Assembly (NCBI GenBank): GCA_026417735.1
Contig: JAOACR010000009.1
Coordinates: forward strand, 487,255-551,254
Length of the DNA stretch: 64,000 nt
Origin: Kiritimatiellia bacterium
GTDB taxonomy: Bacteria > Verrucomicrobiota > Kiritimatiellia > PWTM01
Reading direction: 5' to 3'
Under the pieces are notes generated by a model. That model did no database searches and was not told the origin of the DNA. It was given only the letters and a program-made list of their open reading frames with translations. Shown piece after piece: positions 7,827 through 16,422 of the stretch; within the stretch, counting starts at the first letter, position 1; every line of letters starts with the position of its first letter. Made by a program: the position numbers and the translations under genes.

Positions 7827-9027
7827 CGGGGTGATAGCCGCGGCCGTGGTATCCCACTCCTCCGTCACCGCGACCCTCCACGGGATTCGGCTGGCCGGCC
7901 AGATCTACGTTCACGTTCAAACGCCGCGCAACGCCCGCTCTTGCGTCCTGGTCGGGCCGTGCGCCGGGGCCGACGCCGTCCTTCGCATCGCTGGCGTGAA
8001 CAATGTCGTCGGGTCTGCGGTCGATATCCACCGGACTGCCGCCCTTGCCGTAGGGACTGTCGGGATCCACGTTGCGCCCGTCGCGGCCACGTCGAAAGAG
8101 TTGGTCGTGCCGCTGGAGCGCCACGGGCTCAGACCACACCACACCCTCCATCCGACCGCTGTGCACGGGGCGACCATCCACGATGGTGCGCACCTCCGTG
8201 GTGTCGGTGTTCAAGTCGTAATAGGTTTCCACCCGCACCGTGTGGCCGTTTCCGGTGACTTCTGTGACCTCCTGGTTCAACGTCCGTACGACGACCACTT
8301 CGCGACCCGCCCCGTCGGTCCGTCGATACTCCCAGGACACTTCCACGCCGTTGCGGTCGCGATGAAACGTCACGCTTGAACCATCCGAACGCGCGTAGGT
8401 CGTGGAGGTGCTGCCATCGGGGTGGCGCTCCCGCGACGTCAGCCGGCCCCTGCCACCATTGGGCTCGTCGGCCGCAAGATTGGGTTTTGGCAGGTCCGTG
8501 TTCCGATCGAGGAGCACGCCGGACGCCTGTCCGCCCCCTCGTTGGATGCGCTCCCTGTTGCTCGGACCGGTCAGGCCCCGAAGCCGATGCAACAAAGCAT
8601 CAGTGTCCGTATCGCCGCCTCCGGCACGCCGACCAAATCGGGCGGGATCGAATCCCGGGGATTCGCGCGTTTCGTCAGCACCACGGCCCTCGAGACCGAG
8701 GTTCTCCCGTTCCGGCCGCAACGTATCAATCCCACCACCAGTATTGCGCGGAACTGCACCGGGCGGCAGCCGCCGCGGCACCATATTGCCCACCGGCTTC
8801 TCCACAGCCGGCGTTTGCGCGGCGCCCGGCAAGATCGACCCCTGGTGAGCTGCACCCGGTTTTGCCTGACCGGGCTGGACGTGAGGTATCGAGAGCTGTT
8901 CGCTCTGGGGTTTGCTGATCGGCTTTACCGCCTCCGGTCTAACTGATGGCCCCGGGGATTTTTGAGCCCAAACCGCACACACCGGCACGTATCCAACAAC
9001 GATGACCCAACCGAGCGCCTTTTTCAT
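7789..9027 (-). CDS. Exported hypothetical protein, Pro/Gly-rich
   Basis: A 412-residue protein with a clear signal peptide (MKKALGWVIVVGYVPVCAVWA, cleavage probably after VWA). A long Pro/Gln/Gly-rich linker runs to about residue 190. A beta-rich middle with short repeats of the RHS or filament-like type follows (TSTTYARSDGSSVTFHRDRN, then VEVSWEYRRTDGAG and VRVETYYDLNTDTTEVRTI). The tail is charged and Gly/Asp-rich. It is the first gene of the three-gene set with the TPR-barrel and Pro-rich proteins, so it may be cargo or a partner of that barrel. I do not recognise a named family. Confidence 0.75.
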   Translation of the reverse strand: MKKALGWVIVVGYVPVCAVWAQKSPGPSVRPEAVKPISKPQSEQLSIPHVQPGQAKPGAAHQGSILPGAAQTPAVEKPVGNMVPRRLPPGAVPRNTGGGIDTLRPERENLGLEGRGADETRESPGFDPARFGRRAGGGDTDTDALLHRLRGLTGPSNRERIQRGGGQASGVLLDRNTDLPKPNLAADEPNGGRGRLTSRERHPDGSTSTTYARSDGSSVTFHRDRNGVEVSWEYRRTDGAGREVVVVRTLNQEVTEVTGNGHTVRVETYYDLNTDTTEVRTIVDGRPVHSGRMEGVVWSEPVALQRHDQLFRRGRDGRNVDPDSPYGKGGSPVDIDRRPDDIVHASDAKDGVGPGARPDQDARAGVARRLNVNVDLAGQPNPVEGRGDGGVGYHGRGYHPDDLVRPPRPNDP

Positions 9028-9345
9028 CGCGCACCTCCGCGCCTTGCCGCCCTTGGCCGATTCTGACGCAACCTACATTGCGAGATCGGGTTTGCAAGCG
9101 GGAGGCGACGAACTTCGCAATTTCATGCAGCTCAAAAGTTCGCGCTGTTTTGATGATCCCATGCTGCCTGGACCGCGCTCGCTCCTCGGGGGCCGCCCGC
9201 GCCTATTCCAAAGACTTGATGCGCCCAAAAACCAGCGCTGGACCCGGTTTTTTGACTCCGTACGCCCACTGTGATAGTGTGCGCAGCAGCCGGGGTCCGC
9301 CCCTTTCGGATCCCGGTGCGCAGCCCTTTGCCGGAGGTGGAGACC
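9028..9345. other. Gene-free divergent gap
   Basis: This 318-base region separates the left-pointing exported-protein genes from the right-pointing zinc-protein/mutS pair. No coding frame in it looks real. It holds a candidate rightward promoter at 9252-9280 and must also hold the leftward promoter, which I cannot place. Confidence 0.55.
9252..9280 (+). promoter_or_regulatory. Candidate sigma-70 promoter for the zinc protein and mutS
   Basis: TTGACT at 9252-9257 and TAGTGT at 9275-9280 are separated by exactly 17 bases, close to the bacterial housekeeping consensus. The site lies 65 bases before the GTG start at 9346. Confidence 0.5.
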
Positions 9346-9654
9346 GTGAAGCGGAGATTCATCGAACCGGACGATGACGTGGGCGGTCCCTGCGAAGTTC
9401 ATGGTCAGCAGGGGCTGGCGGTGTGTGCGCTGTGTGCGGCCGAGTTCTGTGCCATGTGTTTTCCGGGCAGTGAGGTCTGCCCCCAGTGCGCGGCGGAAGC
9501 GGAGGAGCCGCCGTTGGACGAGGAGCTTGACGAGGAGGGTGAAGATCTTTGGTTTGACAATGACAGCTGGGTCGCCCGCAGGGCGGAGGAGGAAGAGCTG
9601 GAACTGGAGGATATGCCGCCAGACGAGGATGAGGACGCCTCCCGCCGCTGGTAA
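9346..9654 (+). CDS. Small acidic zinc-binding protein (B-box-like)
   Basis: A 102-residue protein. The N-terminal third has paired metal ligands, CEVH, CALC, CAMC and CPQC, spaced like a treble B-box or zinc-ribbon. The rest is strongly acidic (Glu/Asp clusters such as LDEELDEEGEDLWFDND) and probably disordered. The GTG start at 9346 is chosen because GGAGG at 9333-9337 sits eight bases upstream; the longer frame to 9271 has no ribosome site. It lies 45 bases ahead of mutS on the same strand, so the two may be cotranscribed. Similar N-terminal zinc modules occur ahead of membrane domains in other proteins, but here there is no membrane segment. Function unknown. Confidence 0.75.
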   Translation: MKRRFIEPDDDVGGPCEVHGQQGLAVCALCAAEFCAMCFPGSEVCPQCAAEAEEPPLDEELDEEGEDLWFDNDSWVARRAEEEELELEDMPPDEDEDASRRW

Positions 9655-9677
9655 CGCCGACCGTCACGCTGCTGTCC

Positions 9678-9701
9678 ATCGGCGGCGGCGGCACCGCCGA
9701 T
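9678..9701 (+). promoter_or_regulatory. Inverted repeat covering the mutS start codon
   Basis: ATCGGCGG at 9678-9685 and CCGCCGAT at 9694-9701 are perfect complements around an 8-base loop, and the right arm includes the first two bases of the mutS ATG. As RNA this would fold into a stable GC-rich hairpin over the start, where no good ribosome site is visible. A role in limiting MutS translation is inference. Confidence 0.4.
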
Positions 9702-12204
9702 GAGCGATCAGTTGACGCCGATGATGGCACAGTACCGGCGTCTCCGCGCCGGTTTGCCGCCGGATACGATTCTGTTCTTTCGGCTGGGCGATTTCTACGA
9801 AATGTTCGGCGACGATGCGATCCGCGCCGCCGGCATTCTCGACATTGCGCTCACACGCCGGCAGGCGGTGCCGATGTGTGGGGTGCCCTACCACGCCGCC
9901 GATTCCTACATTGCAAAGCTTCTCGCGGCCGGACTGAAGGTCGCGGTCTGCGACCAGCTCGAAGACCCCGCTACTGCCCGGGGGCTGGTCCGCCGGGACA
10001 TCACGCGGGTGGTGACCCCCGGCGCGCGCATCGAAGATGAGCTGCTCGAATCACGCCAGCACAATTGGATGGCGGCGCTGTGCCGCGGCCCCTCGGGATG
10101 GGGGCTGGCCATGCTGGAGCTGTCCACCGGCGAGTTCTGGGTCGAAGAAAGCCCCTCGCCCGACCCGATCCGAGAGCTGCTGGCGAAGTACCGCCCGGCC
10201 GAGCTGGTCGTGCCGGACGATCTGGAGACACTGCCATGGGCCGCCCCAGCGAGCGGCAGCCTGCCGGTGCTGACGCGGCTGGATGCCTGGCGGTTTGACC
10301 CCCCCACTGCGCGGGACACGCTGCTGCGGCATTTCGGCGTTGTCTCGCTGGACGGGTTCGATTGCGAGAACGCCCCCGCCGCGGTCGCCGCCGCCGGCGC
10401 GGTGCTCCACTACGTCATCGCAGACTTGCGCCGCAACGCCGCACACATTCGCACAATGGCGCGCCGGCGTTTGACTGACGACCTCGCGCTCGACGAGGCG
10501 ACCGTCGCGAACCTGGAGCTGGTCGCCTCGCGCTCCGGGCCGTCGGGGCCATGCCTGCTGCGGGTGCTCGACGTCACTTGCACACCGATGGGCACGCGCC
10601 GGATGAGAGAGTGGCTGCTGCGACCGCTCGCGAACCGCGCCGCGATCGAGGCGCGGCAAGAGGTGGTCTCCGCGCTGGTGGCGCGGCGCGACGCGCTGCG
10701 CCGACTGCGTGAGGCGCTCAGCGGCGTCCGAGACATCGAGCGGATTGTCGCGCGGCTCGGCGGTGGTGGCACCGCACGCGACGCGCGCGCGCTGGCCGAT
10801 TCGCTGCGCCGGCTGCCGGACGTGCGCGCAGCGGCGGCTTCGCTGCATACACCGCTGGCGGACCAGCTGGCTGCGGACGTCGACCCGATGCCAGACCTGC
10901 TCGACCGCATCGACCGCACGCTGGTGGACGAGCCGCCGGCAGCGCTGCGCGAAGGGGGGTTGATCCGCGCCGGGTTCCACGCGGAGCTCGACGAGCTCCG
11001 GCGAGCCGCCGCGGAGGGCCGCGACTGGGTCGCACGGTTCCAGGCGCGCGAGCAGCAGCGCACCGGCATCCGCTCCCTCAAGGTGCGGCACAACCGCGTG
11101 TTCGGCTACTACATCGAGGTGACGCGAGCGAACCTCGGCTCCGTGCCACCCGACTACATCCGAAAGCAGACGCTCGCGAACGGCGAACGGTTTGTCACCC
11201 CGGAGCTGAAGGAGTACGAGAACCGGATTCTCGGCGCGCAGCAGCGGGCAGTGGAACTGGAGTACGAACTCTTCCAGCAGCTCCGCGCCGCGATCGTCGA
11301 GCGCAGCGACGCGCTGCTGCGCGCCGCGGCCGCGGTCGCCACGCTCGATGTGCTCGCCGCGTTTGCGGACCGCGCGATCTCGCTGCGCTACGTCCGGCCG
11401 CGACTGCACGAGGGCGACCGACTGTGGATCCGCGCCGGCCGGCACCCGGTGATCGAAACGCTGCCCGACGCGGAACGCTTCGTGCCCAACGACACGCTGC
11501 TGGACACCGCCGACCACCAGATCGCGATCATCACCGGCCCCAACATGGCCGGCAAATCCACCTACATCCGGCAGGTCGCGCTGATCACCATCCTCGCCCA
11601 CGCGGGCGCGTTCGTGCCCGCCGACGAGGCGGACATCCCGCTCACCGATCGCGTCTTCACCCGCGTCGGCGCCGGCGACGACCTCGCGCGCGGGCGCAGC
11701 ACGTTCATGGTCGAGATGCAGGAAACCGCCAACATCCTGAACCACGCGACGCCCCGCAGCCTGATCGTGCTCGACGAGATCGGCCGCGGTACCAGCACCT
11801 TCGATGGCATCAGCCTCGCGTGGGCGGTCGCGGAATACCTGCACAACACGCCCACGGTGAAAGCGAAGACGCTCTTTGCCACCCACTACCACGAGCTGAC
11901 CGACCTCGCGCTCACGCTGCCGGGGGTGAAGAATTACAACGTACGCATTCGGGAGGCCGGTGACCGGATCGTGTTCCTGCGCCGAATCGAACCCGGCGCC
12001 GCCGACAAGAGCTACGGCATCCATGTCGCCCGGCTCGCCGGTCTGCCGCCCGCGGTGATCGAGCGCGCGCAGGAGATTCTAGTGAACCTGGAGGAGGGCG
12101 AGTTCGCGGAGGCGGGCCAGCCCCGGCTCGCGCGCCGGCGATCCCGCCGGCCCGCCGCCGACGGCGCACCCGAGCTGCCGCTCTTTCGCGCCGGTGGCCT
12201 CTGA
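9700..12204 (+). CDS. mutS: DNA mismatch repair protein MutS
   Basis: An 834-residue MutS, close to the E. coli length. It recognises base mismatches as a clamp-forming dimer and recruits MutL. The mismatch-reading Phe-x-Glu is F32-Y33-E34 in GDFYEMFGDD. The lever/clamp region includes RSLKVRHNRVFGYYIEVT. The ATPase has Walker A GPNMAGKST from residue 613, Walker B LIVLDEIGRG from 688, and the family stretch FATHYHEL. The C-terminus ends soon after the helix-turn-helix region, with a short basic tail. The ATG at 9700 gives the standard N-terminus. No mutL is visible in the window. Confidence 0.99.
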   Translation: MSDQLTPMMAQYRRLRAGLPPDTILFFRLGDFYEMFGDDAIRAAGILDIALTRRQAVPMCGVPYHAADSYIAKLLAAGLKVAVCDQLEDPATARGLVRRDITRVVTPGARIEDELLESRQHNWMAALCRGPSGWGLAMLELSTGEFWVEESPSPDPIRELLAKYRPAELVVPDDLETLPWAAPASGSLPVLTRLDAWRFDPPTARDTLLRHFGVVSLDGFDCENAPAAVAAAGAVLHYVIADLRRNAAHIRTMARRRLTDDLALDEATVANLELVASRSGPSGPCLLRVLDVTCTPMGTRRMREWLLRPLANRAAIEARQEVVSALVARRDALRRLREALSGVRDIERIVARLGGGGTARDARALADSLRRLPDVRAAAASLHTPLADQLAADVDPMPDLLDRIDRTLVDEPPAALREGGLIRAGFHAELDELRRAAAEGRDWVARFQAREQQRTGIRSLKVRHNRVFGYYIEVTRANLGSVPPDYIRKQTLANGERFVTPELKEYENRILGAQQRAVELEYELFQQLRAAIVERSDALLRAAAAVATLDVLAAFADRAISLRYVRPRLHEGDRLWIRAGRHPVIETLPDAERFVPNDTLLDTADHQIAIITGPNMAGKSTYIRQVALITILAHAGAFVPADEADIPLTDRVFTRVGAGDDLARGRSTFMVEMQETANILNHATPRSLIVLDEIGRGTSTFDGISLAWAVAEYLHNTPTVKAKTLFATHYHELTDLALTLPGVKNYNVRIREAGDRIVFLRRIEPGAADKSYGIHVARLAGLPPAVIERAQEILVNLEEGEFAEAGQPRLARRRSRRPAADGAPELPLFRAGGL

Positions 12205-12266
12205 ACACGTCCAGTCGGTCCCGCGGCGCGGAAGATGAGACGACAGCACCGACGGAGAACGAACCG

Positions 12267-13115
12267 ATGACGATCATCGAGCCCCACATCCACATGTACA
12301 CCCGCACCACCGACGACTACACCGCGATGTACCGAGAAGGAATCCGTTGCGTCGTCGAGCCGTCGTTCTGGCTCGGATCCGCTCGCCGCTATGCCGGCAC
12401 CTTCTGGGACTACTTCCAGCACAGCCTCGAATTCGAGGCCGTGCGCGCGGCACGGTTCGGCATTGACCACTACGCGTGCGTCGCAGTGAACCCGAAGGAG
12501 GCGGACAACCTCCGCCTGGCGCACGAAGTGCTCGATGGTATTGCGCCCTACCTCGATCACCCGCGCTGCGTGGCGATCGGCGAGATCGGCTTCAACCGCA
12601 TCACCCGCCACGAGGAAGAAATCTTCCAGCGCCAGCTCGAGCTGGCGAAGACACGCCGCATGCTGATCCTGATTCACACGCCGCACGACACCGCGGAGGT
12701 CCGCAAGCGCGACGGTGTGGAGCGGACGCTCGCAATCCTGCGCGAGCTGAACTACGACGAGAACCGCATCATCGTGGACCACAACACCGAAGACACGATG
12801 GACCTCACGCGGCGGACCGGCGTGTGGGCGGGGATGACGGTGTATCCGTACTCAAAACTGAACCCGGAACGCGTGATTCATCTGCTCCGGCGCTGGGGCA
12901 TCGAACGTTCGCTGGTGAACAGCTCGGCGGACTGGGGTGTTTCGGACCCCTGTTCGCTGCCAAAGGTCGCCCGGCACATGCGCGAAAACGGCTTCCGCAC
13001 CGACCAGATCGAGCAACTCTTGTTTCACAATCCGATGAGCTTCTACGGTCAGTGCGAACGGTTTCGGCCGAATCTTCAGCTTCCCTTTCAGGACCCCGCG
13101 CAGTACCAGCGGTGA
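12267..13115 (+). CDS. eboB: TatD-like metal-dependent hydrolase, EboB-like
   Basis: A 282-residue TIM-barrel hydrolase of the TatD-related type. Candidate metal ligands are H7 and H9 (EPHIHMY), the Glu in AIGEIGFN, His in LIHTPH, His in VDHNTED and Asp in SADWG. The stretches VEPSFWLGSARRYAGTFWDY and CVAVNPKEAD are characteristic, as I recall them, of the hydrolase of the ebo (eustigmatophyte/bacterial operon) cluster rather than of ordinary TatD. The next gene is UbiA/EboC-like and overlaps it by four bases, which supports that reading. Ebo genes are linked to transporting metabolite precursors across the inner membrane in cyanobacteria; the role here is inferred. Confidence 0.82.
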   Translation: MTIIEPHIHMYTRTTDDYTAMYREGIRCVVEPSFWLGSARRYAGTFWDYFQHSLEFEAVRAARFGIDHYACVAVNPKEADNLRLAHEVLDGIAPYLDHPRCVAIGEIGFNRITRHEEEIFQRQLELAKTRRMLILIHTPHDTAEVRKRDGVERTLAILRELNYDENRIIVDHNTEDTMDLTRRTGVWAGMTVYPYSKLNPERVIHLLRRWGIERSLVNSSADWGVSDPCSLPKVARHMRENGFRTDQIEQLLFHNPMSFYGQCERFRPNLQLPFQDPAQYQR

Positions 13116-13843
13116 ACCACCGCCGCCAACGCGCCGAGGCGTGGCTGCGCCTCTTGCGCCCGGCAAACCTGCTCACCGCGCCAGGAGATCCTCTGGTCGG
13201 CGCCATGCTGGCAGCGGCCGATACGGGCGGATCGGCGGCCCCGCCGTGGGCGGCGATGGGGGCGGCGCTGGCGTTGTATGCGGCCGGAATTCTCGACAAT
13301 GACCTCACCGGCCTGGACGAGGATCGCCGCACCGGCCGGCCTCGACCGCTGGCGACTGGCGAGCTCCCCACCGGCGCGGCCGCCGGTGCGCGCCTGGCGC
13401 TGTTTGCGGCAGGGCTCGGCGCCGCCGCAGTGGCGGGTCGCGCCGCGTGTTCGGCGGCGGCGGCATTGACCGTGTTGATTCTCGCCTACCACCGCCTCGG
13501 CCGCTGGCGCCACTGGCTGGGACCCGCAGTGCTCGGTCTCTGCCGCGCGGTGAGTCTGCTGATGGGCGCGCTCGCGGTCATACCGGCGGCCGGGGGAACA
13601 CGGGTCGCGCTTGCGGCGGTGGTGTGGTGCCTGCTCATCGGCGGACTTGCGACCGCGGCGCGAAACGAACTTTCGCACCCCGGCCGTCCGGAGTTGATCG
13701 GCCGCCTGCTCTGCGGATGGCCGCTGGTGCAGGCGGCGGCGGTTGTGCTCGCCAACCGGCCTGGCTCATTCCTGGCGGCCGGCGCGCTCGCCGGCCTCTC
13801 CTGGTGTGCGCATCGCCTGCGCCGGCGCTGGCCGCCGAGCTGA
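13112..13843 (+). CDS. eboC: UbiA-like prenyltransferase, EboC-like
   Basis: A 243-residue integral membrane protein of the UbiA superfamily with about seven or eight hydrophobic helices. The first Asp-rich motif region is DNDLTGLDEDRRTGRPRPLA (residues 62-81), followed by GLCRAVSLLMGALAV and TAARNELSHPGR, which correspond to conserved EboC blocks. The motif spacing (ND at 63-64, Asp at 69 and 71) differs from canonical NDxxD prenyltransferases, so transferase activity on a classical substrate is uncertain. The start GTG at 13112 overlaps the upstream TGA as GTGA, typical of translational coupling. The gene converges on pstB with only eight bases between the stops. No EboA, D, E or F homologue is visible nearby. 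Confidence 0.85.
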   Translation: MNHRRQRAEAWLRLLRPANLLTAPGDPLVGAMLAAADTGGSAAPPWAAMGAALALYAAGILDNDLTGLDEDRRTGRPRPLATGELPTGAAAGARLALFAAGLGAAAVAGRAACSAAAALTVLILAYHRLGRWRHWLGPAVLGLCRAVSLLMGALAVIPAAGGTRVALAAVVWCLLIGGLATAARNELSHPGRPELIGRLLCGWPLVQAAAVVLANRPGSFLAAGALAGLSWCAHRLRRRWPPS

Positions 13844-13851
13844 GCCAGGTT

Positions 13852-14736
13852 TCAGCCGAAGCGGCCGGTCACGTAGGCGAGCGTTTCGGGCAAGTGGGGC
13901 TGCTGGAAGATTGTTGCGGTGGGACCGAACTCGATCAGCCGGCCGAGATACATGAACGCGGTGTAGTCGCTGGTGCGGGCGGCCTGTTGCATGTTGTGCG
14001 TGACGATCACGATCGTGTACTCGCCACGCAGCCCTTCCATCAGCTCCTCGATTTTGTTCGTCGCGATCGGGTCAAGGGCAGAACAGGGCTCGTCCATCAG
14101 CAATACCTCGGGCTCCGCGGCGATCGCACGGGCGATACACAGACGCTGCTGCTGACCGCCGGAGAGTCCCATCGCGCTCTCGTGCAGGCGGTCCTTCACC
14201 TCGTCCCACAGCGCGGCGCCGCGAAGACTGCGTTCGCAGGCCTCGTCGAGCACCGCCCGATCGCGAACGCCGTCAATCCGAAGGGGATAGACCACGTTCT
14301 CGTACACCGACATCGGAAACGGGTTCGGCTTCTGGAACACCATCCCCATCCGCTTGCGCAGCTCGATGACGTCCACACCGGGCGCGAAGATCGACTCCCC
14401 GTTCAACAGGATGTCGCCAGTGGTGCGGACCGTGCCGACGAGATCGTTGATTCGGTTGACCGAGCGCAGCAGCGTGGATTTGCCGCAGCCCGATGGCCCC
14501 ACCAGCGCGGTGATGCGCCCTTTCGGGATGGGCATGTGCACATCGAAGAGCGCCTGTTTGGGTCCGTACCAGAGGTTGAAACCGCGCACATCCACCAGCG
14601 GCGTCTCCGCTCGCAGCTCCTCGTGGAGCTCGGTGCGAACCGGCTCGCCCGCCGCGATCGCGGCGAGACGGCCGGCGGCCGGGGCGGCGATATCCAGCGC
14701 GGCGTCGAGCTTGGGCAGTTCCGGCAGCGCAGCCAT
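13852..14736 (-). CDS. pstB: Phosphate ABC transporter ATP-binding protein PstB
   Basis: The ATPase of the high-affinity phosphate importer. It has Walker [10 protein letters not shown], the Q-loop in [13 protein letters not shown], the signature LSGGQQQRL, Walker [15 protein letters not shown] and the switch His in [11 protein letters not shown]. The [10 protein letters not shown] block is specific to PstB. About 45 extra residues precede the ABC core, more than in E. coli PstB. GGAGG nine bases before the ATG at 14736 supports that start; a GTG one codon upstream is equally possible. It is the last gene of pstSCAB, and its ribosome site overlaps the end of pstA. No phoU follows. Confidence 0.98.
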   Translation of the reverse strand: MAALPELPKLDAALDIAAPAAGRLAAIAAGEPVRTELHEELRAETPLVDVRGFNLWYGPKQALFDVHMPIPKGRITALVGPSGCGKSTLLRSVNRINDLVGTVRTTGDILLNGESIFAPGVDVIELRKRMGMVFQKPNPFPMSVYENVVYPLRIDGVRDRAVLDEACERSLRGAALWDEVKDRLHESAMGLSGGQQQRLCIARAIAAEPEVLLMDEPCSALDPIATNKIEELMEGLRGEYTIVIVTHNMQQAARTSDYTAFMYLGRLIEFGPTATIFQQPHLPETLAYVTGRFG

Positions 14737-14748
14737 CACGGAGACCTC

Positions 14749-16422
14749 CTAAAACACGTCCGAACGATGTTTCCGGCGCAGATAGTTACGGATGCTGATC
14801 GCCAGCAGGTTCAAGAGCACAATGATCGTGACCAACAGCAGCGCGGTGGTGAACACCATCGGTTTGGCAGCCTCGCTGTTTTGGCTCTGGAATCCGAGGT
14901 CGTAGATGTGAAACCCCAGATGCATGAAACTGCGTTCGGGATGGATGAACGGCGGCACGCGGTCTACCGGCAGTTCCGGCGCCAGCTTGACCGCGCCCAC
15001 CAGCATCAGCGGCGCGACCTCGCCGGCGCCGCGCGCCATCGCGAGGATCATTCCGGTGAGAATGCCGGGCAGCGCGCGCGGCAGCACAATCCGGCGGAGC
15101 GTTTGCCACTTGCTGGCGCCGCACGCGAAGGACCCCTCCCGCATCGAGTTCGGCACCGCGGCGAGCGCCTCCTCGGTGGCGACGATCACCACCGGCAACG
15201 TCATCACCGCGAGCGTGAGTGAGGCCCACAGAATGCCGCCCTTGCCGAACGTCGGGTTGGGCAGCCGTGCCGCGAAGAGCAGCTCGTCGAGCGTTGCGCC
15301 GATCAGGTAGCAGAAGAAACCGAGCCCGAACACCCCGAACACGATGCTCGGCACACCCGCAAGATTGTTGATCGAGATGCGGATCACGCTCACCCAGGGT
15401 CCCGGTTTCGCGTACTCGCGCAGGTACAGCGCGGCCATCACCCCCACCGGCACGACCGCCAGCGACATCAGCAGCGTCATCACCACGGTGCCAAAGATCG
15501 CCGGAAACACCCCCCCCTCGCTGTTCGCCTCGCGCGGCACGTCCGACACGAACTCCCACCACCGCGACGCATACACTGCCCATCGTTCGGCGAGCGAGAG
15601 CGCATTCGCGGGCACCATCCGCACAATGTCCGCGAGCATCAGCCGCACCTCGCGTCCGTCCGCGGTGACCACGTCCAGATGAAACCGCGCGTTGTGCGCG
15701 TTCAGCGCGTCAATTTCGGCGCGCAGCCGCGCGTACTCCTCCGCGGCGGCCCGCTCTACCCGTTCCGCCTCGCGCTGCGCAGCGGCAAACCGAGCGGAGT
15801 CGCGCCCCTCCTCCAGTTCCACGGCGCGCGCACGCAGCCGTGCGGCCTCCTGCCGCCGGTTCACCTCGCCGATGTCCACGGTCTCCAGCCGTTCGCGGCG
15901 GCGGCGGCGCGCGACGACGTCCGGATGAATCGTCGCCCACGCGGATCGAATCTCCGCCGCGTTCGTCGCGATGACGCGCCCCTCCGCAACCAGCGCGCGG
16001 GGCAGACCGTAGAAACGGCCCCAGGCGACGCGTTCGAACACCATCGCATCGGGCGGACGGTCCTCTGAAACGACTTCCTCGTCGGCGATCCATATGAAGT
16101 GTTCGTGAGTCAGCTCGAAGTTACCGATGCGAATCAGCCGGCGCCGCACCGGCCGGCCGTCCGGGCCGCGCGCGGTTTCGCGTCGGGCGATTTCACCCAT
16201 CCGCACGCGCCCGTCGCGGCATTGGATGCGCACGACCGGCTTCGGCCAAAGCGTGGAGAGACCACCGACCAGCAGCAGCGTGATCAGGCCGAGGATCATC
16301 CCCAGCGCCAGCAGCAGCGCGCCGCCGGTCAGCCACAGCGCCGGTTCGCCTCGAGCACGGAGCGCTTCGACCGGCGAGCGCCGGGGCCGCCGTCGCTCGG
16401 TCGTGGTCCGGTCGGCCGTCAC
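14749..16422 (-). CDS. pstA: Phosphate ABC transporter permease PstA, extended
   Basis: A 557-residue permease, about twice the usual PstA length. One N-terminal membrane helix (about residues 32-57) is followed by roughly 240 extra residues, including a charged coiled coil (about 187-247, VNRRQEAARLRARAVELEEG and onward). The conserved permease domain begins near residue 300 (VFPAIFGTVVMTLLMSLAVV), and the ABC-docking loop is around EGSFACGASKWQTLRRIVLP. Long PstA forms with an N-terminal insert are known in some proteobacteria (DUF3333 type), but I cannot confirm that this insert is homologous. The GTG at 16422 overlaps the pstC stop as GTGA. Confidence 0.95.
   Translation of the reverse strand: MTADRTTTERRRPRRSPVEALRARGEPALWLTGGALLLALGMILGLITLLLVGGLSTLWPKPVVRIQCRDGRVRMGEIARRETARGPDGRPVRRRLIRIGNFELTHEHFIWIADEEVVSEDRPPDAMVFERVAWGRFYGLPRALVAEGRVIATNAAEIRSAWATIHPDVVARRRRRERLETVDIGEVNRRQEAARLRARAVELEEGRDSARFAAAQREAERVERAAAEEYARLRAEIDALNAHNARFHLDVVTADGREVRLMLADIVRMVPANALSLAERWAVYASRWWEFVSDVPREANSEGGVFPAIFGTVVMTLLMSLAVVPVGVMAALYLREYAKPGPWVSVIRISINNLAGVPSIVFGVFGLGFFCYLIGATLDELLFAARLPNPTFGKGGILWASLTLAVMTLPVVIVATEEALAAVPNSMREGSFACGASKWQTLRRIVLPRALPGILTGMILAMARGAGEVAPLMLVGAVKLAPELPVDRVPPFIHPERSFMHLGFHIYDLGFQSQNSEAAKPMVFTTALLLVTIIVLLNLLAISIRNYLRRKHRSDVF

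Noticed and set aside
5790-8258. A long rightward open frame of about 820 codons
   Set aside because: It runs opposite three exported-protein genes with signal peptides and domain features. The sequence is Arg/Pro/His-rich as expected for an antisense shadow in GC-rich DNA.
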